In this document: positions 34,272 through 44,548 of the stretch, one piece after another | Layout: every line of letters begins with the position of its first letter | How positions within the stretch are numbered: the first letter of the stretch is position 1 | DNA from: Singulisphaera sp. GP187 | GTDB lineage: Bacteria; Planctomycetota; Planctomycetia; Gemmatales; Gemmataceae | Length of the DNA stretch: 57,073 nucleotides | NCBI GenBank assembly: GCA_945861245.1 | Contig: CAMAUE010000014.1 | Span: forward strand, 1 to 57,073 | Reading direction: 5' to 3' | Position numbers and translations under genes: made by a program | The notes under the pieces: generated by a model | Seen by the model: only the letters and a program-made list of their open reading frames with translations | Database searches by the model: none | What the model was told of the DNA's origin: nothing

Positions 34272-35467
34272 GTAACTTGACGAAATTCGACCACTACCTT
34301 ACCTACGATGGCCCCGCGGCTCTCGTTATTCGCGAACCGCTAATGCCCGTGGAGGGCTTGGATGGCGTACTATTCCCCGCGACCTTCGCTGAAGGGGATG
34401 GCTTCGCTGGCGGTTACAACATTGATGTCTTTCCGGACGACAAAGATGTCGGCCCTGGCCTCGCCGCCAGAATCAAGGACGGGAAGCTCAAGCCAACCGT
34501 CGAACTATTTCCTCACAGCAAGAATGTCGCGCTCATCGACAGCGTCGGAGCACAAGCAAATCGCATCGAGCCGTTGTTCAAGGAAGAGAACTTCAAACAT
34601 CTCGTACCACAGATCGCCGTAACTGCGGGCAACAAGGAAGTAAGCATACTTGAGGCCGCTCATCGCGCTGGAGATGCGCTCGTCCGATGCTCGTCGTTGC
34701 AAGCGGAATTGCAAGCGGCATTCAAGGCCGTTCAGAACGGCGACGCGACGCTGTTGGCAAAAATTGCCCCGACCTCACTCGTGTTTGGCGTGTGGGACTC
34801 CCGAGACACGCAGGCAAAGCTGCCTCGCCTGGTTGCCTCCACGATTCGCGCCTTCGATGTCCGGAAACTCTCTCGCTCCGCGCAGTTCAACCCACCATTG
34901 GATTACGCTGCCCTCGACGTATTCAGCGAGGAGGATAAGGCGAAAGCGGAAGGAGATTCAAAGAATCCCCTCGCAAAACGCGGATTTGTCCACGTTCCCG
35001 CGACCGGGTCACATGGCGGAGTGATTGCCGACAGTGGCATCGTTCGCACAGCAACACTCGGATTGGCCGCGCTTCGTCTGTTGCATGCCGGAAAGGATGA
35101 GGCAAAAACTCTGACGCTACGGCGTTACATTCTCGGCCTATCGTTGGTGGCGTTCACGCACAGCCCATCGGGTTATCTGAGACAAGGATGCATGTTGGTA
35201 ATGAATCCAGATGGTAAGCGAGAGTTCGTGGAGGTTCATCCGAATGGGAATCGCAAGCCGTGCACCGTGACGCCACAAATGGCTCTCGCATTTGCGACCG
35301 AAGCGGCAGAAGCATTCATCGTTGGGGAAAGCAAGACGGTGCCATTCGACACCGTTCGAGCGAAAAATGACGTGAAAGCAGATGTCGATGGCAAGCAAGC
35401 GAAGAAGGCAAAGGGCAAAGGCAAGGTCGCAGAAGTCGCGGCGCAGCGCACGGAGGTGCAGGAATGA
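34268..35467 (+). CDS. csb1: type I-G Cascade backbone Csb1 (Cas7)
   Basis: A 399-residue Cas7-family protein of the Csb1 (GSU0053) type. Many copies coat the crRNA and form the body of Cascade. Family-like stretches are VLFPATFAEGDGFAGGYNID, SVGAQANRIEPLF and LPRLVASTIRAFDVRKLSRS. The C-terminal 40 residues are lysine-rich and low in complexity. It overlaps csb3 and csb2 by 4 bp each, so the three are translated in a coupled way. Confidence 0.88.
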   Translation: MSNLTKFDHYLTYDGPAALVIREPLMPVEGLDGVLFPATFAEGDGFAGGYNIDVFPDDKDVGPGLAARIKDGKLKPTVELFPHSKNVALIDSVGAQANRIEPLFKEENFKHLVPQIAVTAGNKEVSILEAAHRAGDALVRCSSLQAELQAAFKAVQNGDATLLAKIAPTSLVFGVWDSRDTQAKLPRLVASTIRAFDVRKLSRSAQFNPPLDYAALDVFSEEDKAKAEGDSKNPLAKRGFVHVPATGSHGGVIADSGIVRTATLGLAALRLLHAGKDEAKTLTLRRYILGLSLVAFTHSPSGYLRQGCMLVMNPDGKREFVEVHPNGNRKPCTVTPQMALAFATEAAEAFIVGESKTVPFDTVRAKNDVKADVDGKQAKKAKGKGKVAEVAAQRTEVQE

Positions 35468-36972
35468 ACTCGTTCCTCCATATTTCCGTTCGCTATCTTC
35501 AATCTCTCGCCAGCGGCGGAGACGATGGCGAACCGAAAAGGTCGCTCACCCACGGTCGGGCCGACGGCGGTGAACCAGAATGGCCGCCGTCGCCGCACAG
35601 GATATTTCAAGCACTCGTCGCGGCTTCAGCCGGCCGATGGAACGAGCGAGCGCAGCTTGAGTACGCCGTGCCTGCTCTTCGATGGCTTGAGCAACATTCA
35701 TCTCCGACGGTCATTGCAGCAACCGGCGTGGCGTCAAAGGTGAAATGCCAATTCTACGTCCCTGACAACACCGCTGATCTGGTCGTTCCGGCCTGGTCGC
35801 GTGGTGATGTCACAAAGCAGGTCAAACGCTCCGAAAAGGTTGTCCGCCCCACCCATCTCTCCGGCGACACGGTTCACTACGTCTACGCTCTCGACGGCCC
35901 GTGTCCGCACTTCGACGTTTTGCGACACGCGGCTCGCTCCATCACGCATCTTGGGTGGGGCATCGACATGGTCGCAGGGGATGCTTCACTGCTCTCCGCG
36001 GACGAGGTTGCCAAACTCGATGGCGAGGTTTGGCGGCCTACTCCTGATGGCGGCGGGACGGCGTTGCGCGTGCCGAAGGTGGGGACGCTTGATGCGCTCA
36101 TGACGAAGCATCAGGCGTTTCTCAATCGGCTTTCTAGCGATCGCTTCAAACCCGTGCCGCCGCTCGCGGTGTTTGATGTCGTGCATTATCGCCGCGCGAC
36201 CGAACCGGCGGCGAGGCCGTTCGTTGCCTTCAGCATCCTCAAACCCGATGCCAGCAGCAATCGCGCGTTCGATACGGCCCGCCGATGCCGTGACGTTGCC
36301 GGTTGGAGTCGGCATGCAACCGGCAACGTTTGCGATGGCTGGCCGTTTGGCAGCACCGAAGGATTCGTGCATGGCCATGATGGGCCAGGCAAGCAACTCA
36401 AAGGTGAGCTTGCTAACGAACGGTTCATGTACTTGCCGATTCCGAGCATCGAACGGCGAGGCGATCTCGGCAATCACGTCGGTGCGATTCGGCGCGTGCT
36501 CATCGCCGCGCCGCCTGGATTCCAGAATCGCATCGATTGGATTCGGCGTCGACTGCCCGGCCAGGATCTCGTCAATCTCGATGGCGAGATCGTGGGAATG
36601 CTCAACCTGTTGCCAACGAAAGACTGGGTGCTCAATCGCTACACCCAGCCCGCACGGACGTGGTCCACGGTTACGCCTGTCGTTTGGCCGGGGCACGACG
36701 ACCGCGATGCACGCAAAGCGGAGTCGATTTTGCGTAAGGCATTCGTTCAGGCGGGTCTCGCGCCGGAGTTGGTGGCGGCTATCGAGGAACTCGACTGGCG
36801 CGCCGTCGGCTTCCGCGCCGGCGTTGATCTCGCGCATCGCTATGCAAAGCCGGATCATATGAACGGGCGGATGTATCATGTGCGCGTCCGCTTTCCGCAT
36901 CCGGTGCCGGGGCCGTTGGCGGTGGGGGCGGGCCGTTATCGTGGATTCGGCCTGTTTGCGGCGGAGGATTGA
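35464..36972 (+). CDS. csb2: Csb2, Cas5-Cas6 fusion
   Basis: A 502-residue protein of the Csb2 (GSU0054) type. The N-terminal half is a Cas5-like RAMP (HISVRYLQS ... EPEWPPSPHRIFQALVAA). The C-terminal part is Cas6-like and ends in the glycine-rich loop VGAGRYRGFGLFA. It should cut the repeat in the pre-crRNA and cap the 5' end of crRNA in Cascade. A cut after the repeat stem would leave the 8-base 5' handle ATTGAAGC, as the array predicts. The gene starts in a 4-bp overlap with csb1. Confidence 0.88.
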   Translation: MNSFLHISVRYLQSLASGGDDGEPKRSLTHGRADGGEPEWPPSPHRIFQALVAASAGRWNERAQLEYAVPALRWLEQHSSPTVIAATGVASKVKCQFYVPDNTADLVVPAWSRGDVTKQVKRSEKVVRPTHLSGDTVHYVYALDGPCPHFDVLRHAARSITHLGWGIDMVAGDASLLSADEVAKLDGEVWRPTPDGGGTALRVPKVGTLDALMTKHQAFLNRLSSDRFKPVPPLAVFDVVHYRRATEPAARPFVAFSILKPDASSNRAFDTARRCRDVAGWSRHATGNVCDGWPFGSTEGFVHGHDGPGKQLKGELANERFMYLPIPSIERRGDLGNHVGAIRRVLIAAPPGFQNRIDWIRRRLPGQDLVNLDGEIVGMLNLLPTKDWVLNRYTQPARTWSTVTPVVWPGHDDRDARKAESILRKAFVQAGLAPELVAAIEELDWRAVGFRAGVDLAHRYAKPDHMNGRMYHVRVRFPHPVPGPLAVGAGRYRGFGLFAAED

Positions 36973-37011
36973 GGGGGGCTTGCATTCACATCATCTCTCG
37001 GAGTTATCGCC

Positions 37012-38148
37012 ATGTTTGAAACGGAAGAAACATTCGAGCCAGTGCCGGCTCGGATGCTAAATGAATTTACCTATTGCCCGCGTTTGGCCTATCTCGAATG
37101 GGTGCAGGGCGAATGGGCCGACAATCCTGATACGCTCGATGGCGAGTTCGTCCATCGCAATGCCGATCGGCCCGATCATCAGCCGATTGCGACGCCCGAT
37201 GCGGAAGGGGCCGAGGAAGAGAAGCTGCACGCGCGCTCAGTTCGGCTCGAAAGCGCGACGCTCGGCCTGGTCGCCATCGTTGACATTCTCGAAGTCGAAG
37301 GCGATGTCGCCACGCCCGTCGATTACAAGAAGGGCCATGCACCGGACATTCCCGAAGGCGCCTGGGAACCCGAGCGCGTGCAGGTGTGCGCTCAGGCGTT
37401 GCTGTTGCGCGAGGCTGGCTTCACTTGCAACGAAGGCGTCATCTGGTACGCAGCGTCGCGCCGCCGGGTGCGTGTGGAGTTCGACGAAACGCTCGTCATG
37501 CGCACGCAGGACCTGATCGCCGGCTGCCGGGCGATGGCGTCGAGCGGGCGCATGCCGTTGCCTTTGGTCGATAGCCCGAAGTGTCCGCGTTGTTCGCTGG
37601 TTGGCATCTGCTTGCCGGACGAGACGCATCTGTTGTTGCAAGAAACGCTCGCCGCCGATCCGGAGTTGGCCAAGGCCGTCCGGGAGCCGCGTCAGTTGCT
37701 CGCACCCCGGACGGAAAAGATCCCGTTGCACATCGTCGAACCCGGCGCTCGGCTCGGCAAGCGGGCCGATCGCATCATCGTCGAACTGAAGACCGAAAAG
37801 ATCGCCGAGGCCAGGCTCAAGGACATCTCGCAGGTCTGCCTCTATGGTCCCGTGCAAGTCAGCACGCAAATGATGAGCGAGCTATTCGATCGCGACATTC
37901 CCGTTTGCTACTTCTCCACCGGCGGCTGGTTTCGCGGCATCGCCCATAGTTTGCCGCACAAGAATATTGAACTGCGCATTCGCCAGCATCGCATCGCGGA
38001 TGATCCCGCGAAGGCGCTCGCACTCGCTCAGCAATTCGTCGCGGGCAAGATTCGCAATTGCCGCACGCTGTTAAGGCGTAACGCAGAAGGCGACGCTCCT
38101 GAACTAGGGATTTCGATCAGTCACGATGTCGTTGCCGCACGCTGTTAA
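37012..38148 (+). pseudogene. cas4-cas1: Cas4-Cas1 fusion, front part, broken by 74 bp
   Basis: 378 residues. Cas4 covers about 1-210: iron-sulfur cysteines C22, C191, C194 and C200, and nuclease motif DYKKG at 104. Cas4 trims and orients prespacers by their PAM. The Cas1 N-terminal beta domain follows from about 235 (PLHIVEPGARLGKRADRIIV) and runs to LLRRNAEGD. There a 74-bp insert shifts the frame, adds 15 foreign residues (from APELGIS) and stops. All Cas1 catalytic residues are lost from this piece. With the 74 bp removed the frame gives one 564-residue fusion of normal length. The Cas4 part and the beta domain may still be made. Confidence 0.9.
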
Positions 38149-38168
38149 GGCGTAACGCAGAAGGCGAC
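38058..38168. repeat. ectopic repeat-spacer unit inside cas1
   Basis: The same 37 bp of cas1 sequence (starting TTGCCGCACGCTG, ending GAAGGCGAC) stand at 38058-38094 and 38132-38168, with 37 bp unrelated to cas1 between them at 38095-38131. The extra length is 74 bp. The real array has units of about 73 bp (36 + 37). The size and the single duplicated target are those of one spacer inserted by Cas1-Cas2 at a false repeat. The duplicated piece carries a weak dyad, GTTA-AGGCG-TAAC, where the true repeat carries its hairpin. Confidence 0.85.
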
Positions 38169-38240
38169 AGCGACGGCCTGCTCGATTCGCTCAACCAATC
38201 CGCGAAGGAAGCCGAGCGAGCGGACAATATCCCGTCGCTG

Positions 38241-38780
38241 ATGGGCATCGAAGGCATGGCTGCCAAACGCTACTTCGCGGGCTTTGCGAAGCTGCTCAAG
38301 GAAGAACGCGGCTTCCGCTTTGAAGGCCGCAACCGCCGACCACCGACCGATCCCGTGAACGCAACATTGTCGTTCTTGTATGCGATGCTGGCGCGCGAAG
38401 TCACCGTCGCAGCGCTCGCTTGCGGGCTGGATCCGTATCTCGGCTTCCTGCATCAGCCTCGCTACGGTCGGCCCGCCCTCGCGCTGGACCTTGCCGAGGA
38501 GTTTCGGCCACTGTTGGCGGATTCCACGGCATTATCGCTCTTCAATACCGGCGAGTTGAAACCCGATGACTTCGTTTGCCGTGCCGGGGCTGTCGCGCTG
38601 AAGCCGCCGGGCAAGAAGGCGATCATCGCCGCCTGGGAACGACGACTTCTTTCGGAGGTAACCCATCCCATCTTCGGATACACGATCTCGTATCGTCGCG
38701 TGGTAATGGTGCAAGCGAGACTGCTGGGCCGGGTGCTCCTGGGTGAGCTGCCGGCGTATCCCGCATTCAAGACGAGGTGA
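38241..38780 (+). CDS. cas1: Cas1 C-terminal fragment
   Basis: 179 residues of the helical Cas1 domain, in the frame left after the 74-bp insert. It holds the complete catalytic set: E4 in MGIEGMAA, H71 in LHQPRYGRP, and D83 in ALALDLAEEF. The first in-frame ATG falls three residues before the catalytic glutamate. No ribosome site is seen, so synthesis would need reinitiation after the stop at 38146-38148, 92 bp upstream. The 24 residues between the insert and this ATG (SDGLLDSLNQSAKEAERADN and on) would be lost. It could be inert, or half of a split enzyme. Confidence 0.75.
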   Translation: MGIEGMAAKRYFAGFAKLLKEERGFRFEGRNRRPPTDPVNATLSFLYAMLAREVTVAALACGLDPYLGFLHQPRYGRPALALDLAEEFRPLLADSTALSLFNTGELKPDDFVCRAGAVALKPPGKKAIIAAWERRLLSEVTHPIFGYTISYRRVVMVQARLLGRVLLGELPAYPAFKTR

Positions 38781-38784
38781 ACCG

Positions 38785-39081
38785 ATGCGTTCGATCTTTT
38801 TGGTTGCCTATGACATCACGGAAGACAAAAGCCGAACCAAAATCTTTAACAAATTGAAAGGCTACGGCGAGGCCTTACAATACTCCTTGTTCCGCTGCGC
38901 ATTGACGCCCAGCGAACGGATGCGGCTACGCACGGAATTGTGGGGATTGATCAACCACAAGACCGACCGCGTTCTGCTGATCGATCTCGGCCCCGATGAC
39001 GGGCGGGGGCGGACCGCGTTGGAATCGTGGGGAAAATCGCTGGAGGACCCGGCGACGCACAATGGGATACTGATCATTTGA
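38785..39081 (+). CDS. cas2: Cas2 adaptation protein
   Basis: A 98-residue Cas2 with the ferredoxin-like fold start FLVAYDITEDKSRTKIFNKL and YSLFRCALTPSE. It forms the centre of the Cas1-Cas2 integrase that inserts spacers at the leader end. Normal length. The ATG with GAGGTG upstream is used; the earlier in-frame ATG lies within cas1. It is the last cas gene before the array. Confidence 0.93.
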   Translation: MRSIFLVAYDITEDKSRTKIFNKLKGYGEALQYSLFRCALTPSERMRLRTELWGLINHKTDRVLLIDLGPDDGRGRTALESWGKSLEDPATHNGILII

Positions 39082-39270
39082 TCGTGATATTCCGCTGGCG
39101 AGCGGCCCGGTGCTGTCGAAATGTCCGCCCTCGCTCGCGGACGTAAAGCTCTTTGAAAACTTGGGTTAAGGAGAGGGTATTGAAAATGGGTAGTGGTTTT
39201 CTAAGAAGAAAGAGAGGCGTTCGCAAATGTGCTCGCAACCCTAATCTCCGCCGCAAGATAGGACGCGAGC
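39082..39270 (+). promoter_or_regulatory. CRISPR leader
   Basis: The 189 bp between cas2 and the first repeat. A candidate promoter is TTGAAA at 39153 and TATTGA at 39178, 19 bp apart. Just before the array stands ATCTCCGCCGC, similar to the first bases of the repeat. Position next to cas2, plus decayed repeats only at the far end, supports this as the leader. Confidence 0.7.
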
Positions 39271-42200
39271 ATCTCCACGGCTTCACCGCCGTGGCCGAAT
39301 TGAAGCAATCACTGGTTCACCTTTTGGAAATTCAACCACATTTATCTCCACGGCTTCACCGCCGTGGCCGAATTGAAGCATTGCGTCAACGTGCTGCCAT
39401 CCTCAAAAATTAGCGTATCTCCACGGCTTCACCGCCGTGGCCGAATTGAAGCAATCCGTTAATTTCTTCGTGCGTGCCGATGTCGATCAATCTCCACGGC
39501 TTCACCGCCGTGGCCGAATTGAAGCCTCCGTTAAATGATTCCAAGCGTTGCAAAATTCGCGATCTCCACGGCTTCACCGCCGTGGCCGAATTGAAGCCAG
39601 CCCAATGGCAGGCATTGCTACCCTTGCGTGCCAATCTCCACGGCTTCACCGCCGTGGCCGAATTGAAGCGACGCCTTCGACGCTGTTCCCGTTGACGCCA
39701 ATTGCTATCTCCACGGCTTCACCGCCGTGGCCGAATTGAAGCCAGGCTAGACTTCTGCTCTTCCTGTTCATCAAATCTCGCATCTCCACGGCTTCACCGC
39801 CGTGGCCGAATTGAAGCACCCCATCATCAATTGAACTTAGGATCAAATATGATACATCTCCACGGCTTCACCGCCGTGGCCGAATTGAAGCTCCGGCGGC
39901 GGCTTTGGGCCGCACAATCAACCGGCAGATCTCCACGGCTTCACCGCCGTGGCCGAATTGAAGCTCTGCTCTCGTTTTTCTCGTAGCGTTTTGAAAAAAG
40001 GATCTCCACGGCTTCACCGCCGTGGCCGAATTGAAGCTGACTCTTTTCCCTCGCACGCTGAAGTATCCAGGCCCATCTCCACGGCTTCACCGCCGTGGCC
40101 GAATTGAAGCACTTTTTGAGACGCTCTAATGGCTCGCAATACGGGATATCTCCACGGCTTCACCGCCGTGGCCGAATTGAAGCTCGGCGGTCTTGAGGTC
40201 AGCGGATTGCTCGCGGGCAATCTCCACGGCTTCACCGCCGTGGCCGAATTGAAGCTTTGCGTTCGGCGATCGGGGAATTGGTGGCGCGGGCTATCTCCAC
40301 GGCTTCACCGCCGTGGCCGAATTGAAGCTCGGTTGCTCGACGACAAGCGGCGATTGATCCGACAATCTCCACGGCTTCACCGCCGTGGCCGAATTGAAGC
40401 ACCGGATTTGATCGTCTCCCAGGCAAGCCGTGCTTCATCTCCACGGCTTCACCGCCGTGGCCGAATTGAAGCGCCGTCTACTTTGGTGTTACAGCGGAGC
40501 AAGCTACGCATCTCCACGGCTTCACCGCCGTGGCCGAATTGAAGCAGCGGTGGAACACTGCTGGCGACGGGGGCTGGCACGGATCTCCACGGCTTCACCG
40601 CCGTGGCCGAATTGAAGCTTTAACCTCCCCCCCCCCTACCCTAACCGTGGCGGTCATCTCCACGGCTTCACCGCCGTGGCCGAATTGAAGCATTCGCATG
40701 GAAAAGCGGCCTGTCGTCGGTGCGATTGATCTCCACGGCTTCACCGCCGTGGCCGAATTGAAGCGGCAGCTTTTGCGTCCGCGTCGCTGCGGCCAGACAC
40801 ATCTCCACGGCTTCACCGCCGTGGCCGAATTGAAGCTAATCCAACTCAGCACCCCGCCTGTCGAGGTTGCTCTATTCGCATCTCCACGGCTTCACCGCCG
40901 TGGCCGAATTGAAGCGAGACTAGTGGTAAACGGGAGGAACCCCGCACACCCGCATCTCCACGGCTTCACCGCCGTGGCCGAATTGAAGCTTCGTGAGGTC
41001 TGCCCACTCGGACCCCGCGACGAATCATCTCCACGGCTTCACCGCCGTGGCCGAATTGAAGCGTATGCGTCCATTTCGGTCATCCTTTCATTTCGTCGTT
41101 ATCTCCACGGCTTCACCGCCGTGGCCGAATTGAAGCAAATCGGGTTGAAAGGGTTTCAAGGCATATGGAACGAATCTCCACGGCTTCACCGCCGTGGCCG
41201 AATTGAAGCTATATCGAGGTAGTTGCACGATTTGAGAACGCGGTATCTCCACGGCTTCACCGCCGTGGCCGAATTGAAGCCTTGGTCGAACTCGACGGGG
41301 ATATTGTCGCGCACGGCATCTCCACGGCTTCACCGCCGTGGCCGAATTGAAGCGCTCCCTGCATCCCCGGTAAGTACATCAACTGGGTCATCTCCACGGC
41401 TTCACCGCCGTGGCCGAATTGAAGCGGTTTTTGCGACACTGGATAGAGCGCCCGTGCCTGATCTCCACGGCTTCACCGCCGTGGCCGAATTGAAGCCGTG
41501 GCGGTCAACCGGCGTTCGTGAATCTCGATCAAAATCTCCACGGCTTCACCGCCGTGGCCGAATTGAAGCAGCATCCTTTTTTGGCATGGCATCAACGGCC
41601 TCGGCATCTCCACGGCTTCACCGCCGTGGCCGAATTGAAGCTAGTCGAATGCCATGATTTCATCCCTTTTTTAGTGAGATCTCCACGGCTTCACCGCCGT
41701 GGCCGAATTGAAGCCCTCTCTGAGTTCATGTCTGACCCGTATCGGGTGTTATCTCCACGGCTTCACCGCCGTGGCCGAATTGAAGCTTCTCCGAAAAAAG
41801 CAAACTGCGTATCATGATCGAATCTCCACGGCTTCACCGCCGTGGCCGAATTGAAGCATTGCATCACCACGCCTCTCTGCCGAGCCATGAGGCGGATCTC
41901 CACGGCTTCACCGCCGTGGCCGAATTGAAGCTGCGCAGGCGTTGGACTCGCCCGTAACGCTCGCGGGATCTCCACGGCTTCACCGCCGTGGCCGAATTGA
42001 AGCAATGTAGGTGAGTGATCTTGCCGCCGACAACATAGACTCATCTCCACGGCTTCACCGCCGTGGCCGAATTGAAGCGCCAAGAGGCAGGTATCGATAA
42101 TATCGTATGGAGTTATCTCCACGGCTTCACCGCCGTGGCCGAATTGAAGCTCGAGTGGTCTAAGACGGCCCGCGGCGGCAAGCAGCATCTCCACGGCTTC

Positions 42201-44548
42201 ACCGCCGTGGCCGAATTGAAGCATCTCGGCTACAATCGCATCGCAAAGTGTCAGAATCATCTCCACGGCTTCACCGCCGTGGCCGAATTGAAGCAGTGGT
42301 GTACAACTACTGAACTACCATTCCCAGACGATCTCCACGGCTTCACCGCCGTGGCCGAATTGAAGCGTGGGCAAAAAATTCTAATTACCTCAGGGCCTAA
42401 ATTGATCTCCACGGCTTCACCGCCGTGGCCGAATTGAAGCTCCGATTGTCCCCGTCGTCCGGCGGAACTCTCGGAGTATCTCCACGGCTTCACCGCCGTG
42501 GCCGAATTGAAGCATCTAACTCGCGACGTTTCCAGCCAAGAGTTGACGAATCTCCACGGCTTCACCGCCGTGGCCGAATTGAAGCATTGGTTGTTTCATC
42601 GTGTCGGTGTCACCTCGTCGAATCTCCACGGCTTCACCGCCGTGGCCGAATTGAAGCGACTTAGATGAATCGCCTACGGCTGCATTGTGAGCCAATCTCC
42701 ACGGCTTCACCGCCGTGGCCGAATTGAAGCGCGACGTTCTTTCGGCAAATCAGCGATGATGAAAAATCTCCACGGCTTCACCGCCGTGGCCGAATTGAAG
42801 CTTTAATCACCACGTCGCATATCAGGGCATCGTCAAGCATCTCCACGGCTTCACCGCCGTGGCCGAATTGAAGCCAAAAAAGCAAACGCTCGCGAGTACC
42901 TAGGCTATATCTCCACGGCTTCACCGCCGTGGCCGAATTGAAGCATTCATGGTCGATGCCGCAACCAGCAGCGGTAATACGGCATCTCCACGGCTTCACC
43001 GCCGTGGCCGAATTGAAGCGAATACGTTCTTTCTCGCGGAGATGATGACCATGAGATCTCCACGGCTTCACCGCCGTGGCCGAATTGAAGCTTTCTTTTT
43101 TGCGCCGTTGACCTTCACGCCGATGAAATCTCCACGGCTTCACCGCCGTGGCCGAATTGAAGCAGCCACGTAGTCCCCCTTTCCTTACTTTTTGCGTTAT
43201 CTCCACGGCTTCACCGCCGTGGCCGAATTGAAGCATCATAAGTCATTAAGACTAAATCAAGCCACTCATTATCTCCACGGCTTCACCGCCGTGGCCGAAT
43301 TGAAGCGCCAAGCGAAGGAACCGCTACAATTTCGCCAGCCGCGATCTCCACGGCTTCACCGCCGTGGCCGAATTGAAGCTTTCGCCAAGGTAGGCGGCTA
43401 TCTTGCTCGACAATTCATCTCCACGGCTTCACCGCCGTGGCCGAATTGAAGCTAGGCGAGAAAGATATACACCGCAAGCGGAATTGAAATCTCCACGGCT
43501 TCACCGCCGTGGCCGAATTGAAGCTTCATCGTAAATTTCCCCGTAGAAAAAAGCTTTTAAATCTCCACGGCTTCACCGCCGTGGCCGAATTGAAGCGCTT
43601 AGCGACTTGGCTTGCAAAATATCCGGTAGGTTTATCTCCACGGCTTCACCGCCGTGGCCGAATTGAAGCGATTGATACCGTGGATTTGGCGGACGGGGTT
43701 GCGACCATATCTCCACGGCTTCACCGCCGTGGCCGAATTGAAGCATTGTAATGTCGAGTGTCGGAATGATTATTTCGACGCAATCTCCACGGCTTCACCG
43801 CCGTGGCCGAATTGAAGCTGAGAGAAACCGCGTTACCTTCTTTTGCGTCGCGCCGGATCTCCACGGCTTCACCGCCGTGGCCGAATTGAAGCCCGACGAT
43901 GAACGGCTTCCCATCGGCTTGCTTGTGGATCTCCACGGCTTCACCGCCGTGGCCGAATTGAAGCACGGGATACGGCTCAGGGCAGCCTCCGGCTTACGCC
44001 ATCTCCACGGCTTCACCGCCGTGGCCGAATTGAAGCGAGGCTGTCGAATTTCACGACGACGCTTGCAATGGAGATCTCCACGGCTTCACCGCCGTGGCCG
44101 AATTGAAGCTGGGCAATGGGCGCTCAAGGCTCACGCCTTTGATCCGATCTCCACGGCTTCACCGCCGTGGCCGAATTGAAGCGGATTTTGGCAACCGGAA
44201 TGGCGGCATGGTGAAATCGCATCTCCACGGCTTCACCGCCGTGGCCGAATTGAAGCACGCTCGAGCGCATCGACCTGCTTGATATGGCACTGAATCTCCA
44301 CGGCTTCACCGCCGTGGCCGAATTGAAGCCGCAAGTTGTTCCGCGAGCCGATCCTGCTCACGCCTGATCTCCACGGCTTCACCGCCGTGGCCGAATTGAA
44401 GCACGACAACGCGGGCACGCTCACGCTAGAATTCGGCGCATCTCCACGGCTTCACCGCCGTGGCCGAATTGAAGCCCAGGGCTTGCGTGAACGGGGCCAG
44501 TCGAATCATGCGATCTCCACGGCTTCACCGCCGTGGCCGAATTGAAGC
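39271..44548 (+). CRISPR. CRISPR array, 73 repeats, 72 spacers
   Basis: I located 73 copies of a 36-bp repeat beginning ATCTCCACGGC and ending ATTGAAGC; all looked identical. Spacers are mostly 36-37 bp (range 34-43). Repeat bases 5-11 and 18-24 (CCACGGC / GCCGTGG) form a hairpin with loop TTCACC, as expected for Cas6-type cutting, and the last 8 bases fit the 5' handle. Each unit is about 73 bp. Many open frames on both strands in this region are products of the repeat and not genes. The array is transcribed from the cas2 side. Confidence 0.98.

Noticed and set aside
38058..38168. A programmed frameshift or intein in cas4-cas1.
   Set aside because: The extra 74 bp is a direct duplication around unrelated DNA, is not a multiple of three, contains stops in the other frame, and has no slippery site or splicing motif.
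38058..38168. A true second CRISPR array in cas1.
   Set aside because: The duplicated sequence is part of the cas1 coding sequence and unrelated to the array repeat; only one unit exists and no leader is present.
43453..43488. A spacer containing CCGCAAGCGGAA, like the arm of the backbone palindrome, as a possible self-targeting spacer.
   Set aside because: Only 12 bases match and they are themselves palindromic; the remaining 24 bases of the spacer do not fit any backbone copy I see.
39271..44548. Many 60-174-codon frames on both strands inside the array, with repeated peptides such as LHGFTAVAELK.
   Set aside because: They follow from a 36-bp repeat (12 codons) that is open in several frames. 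Spacers give random residues, and no ribosome sites or family signals occur.
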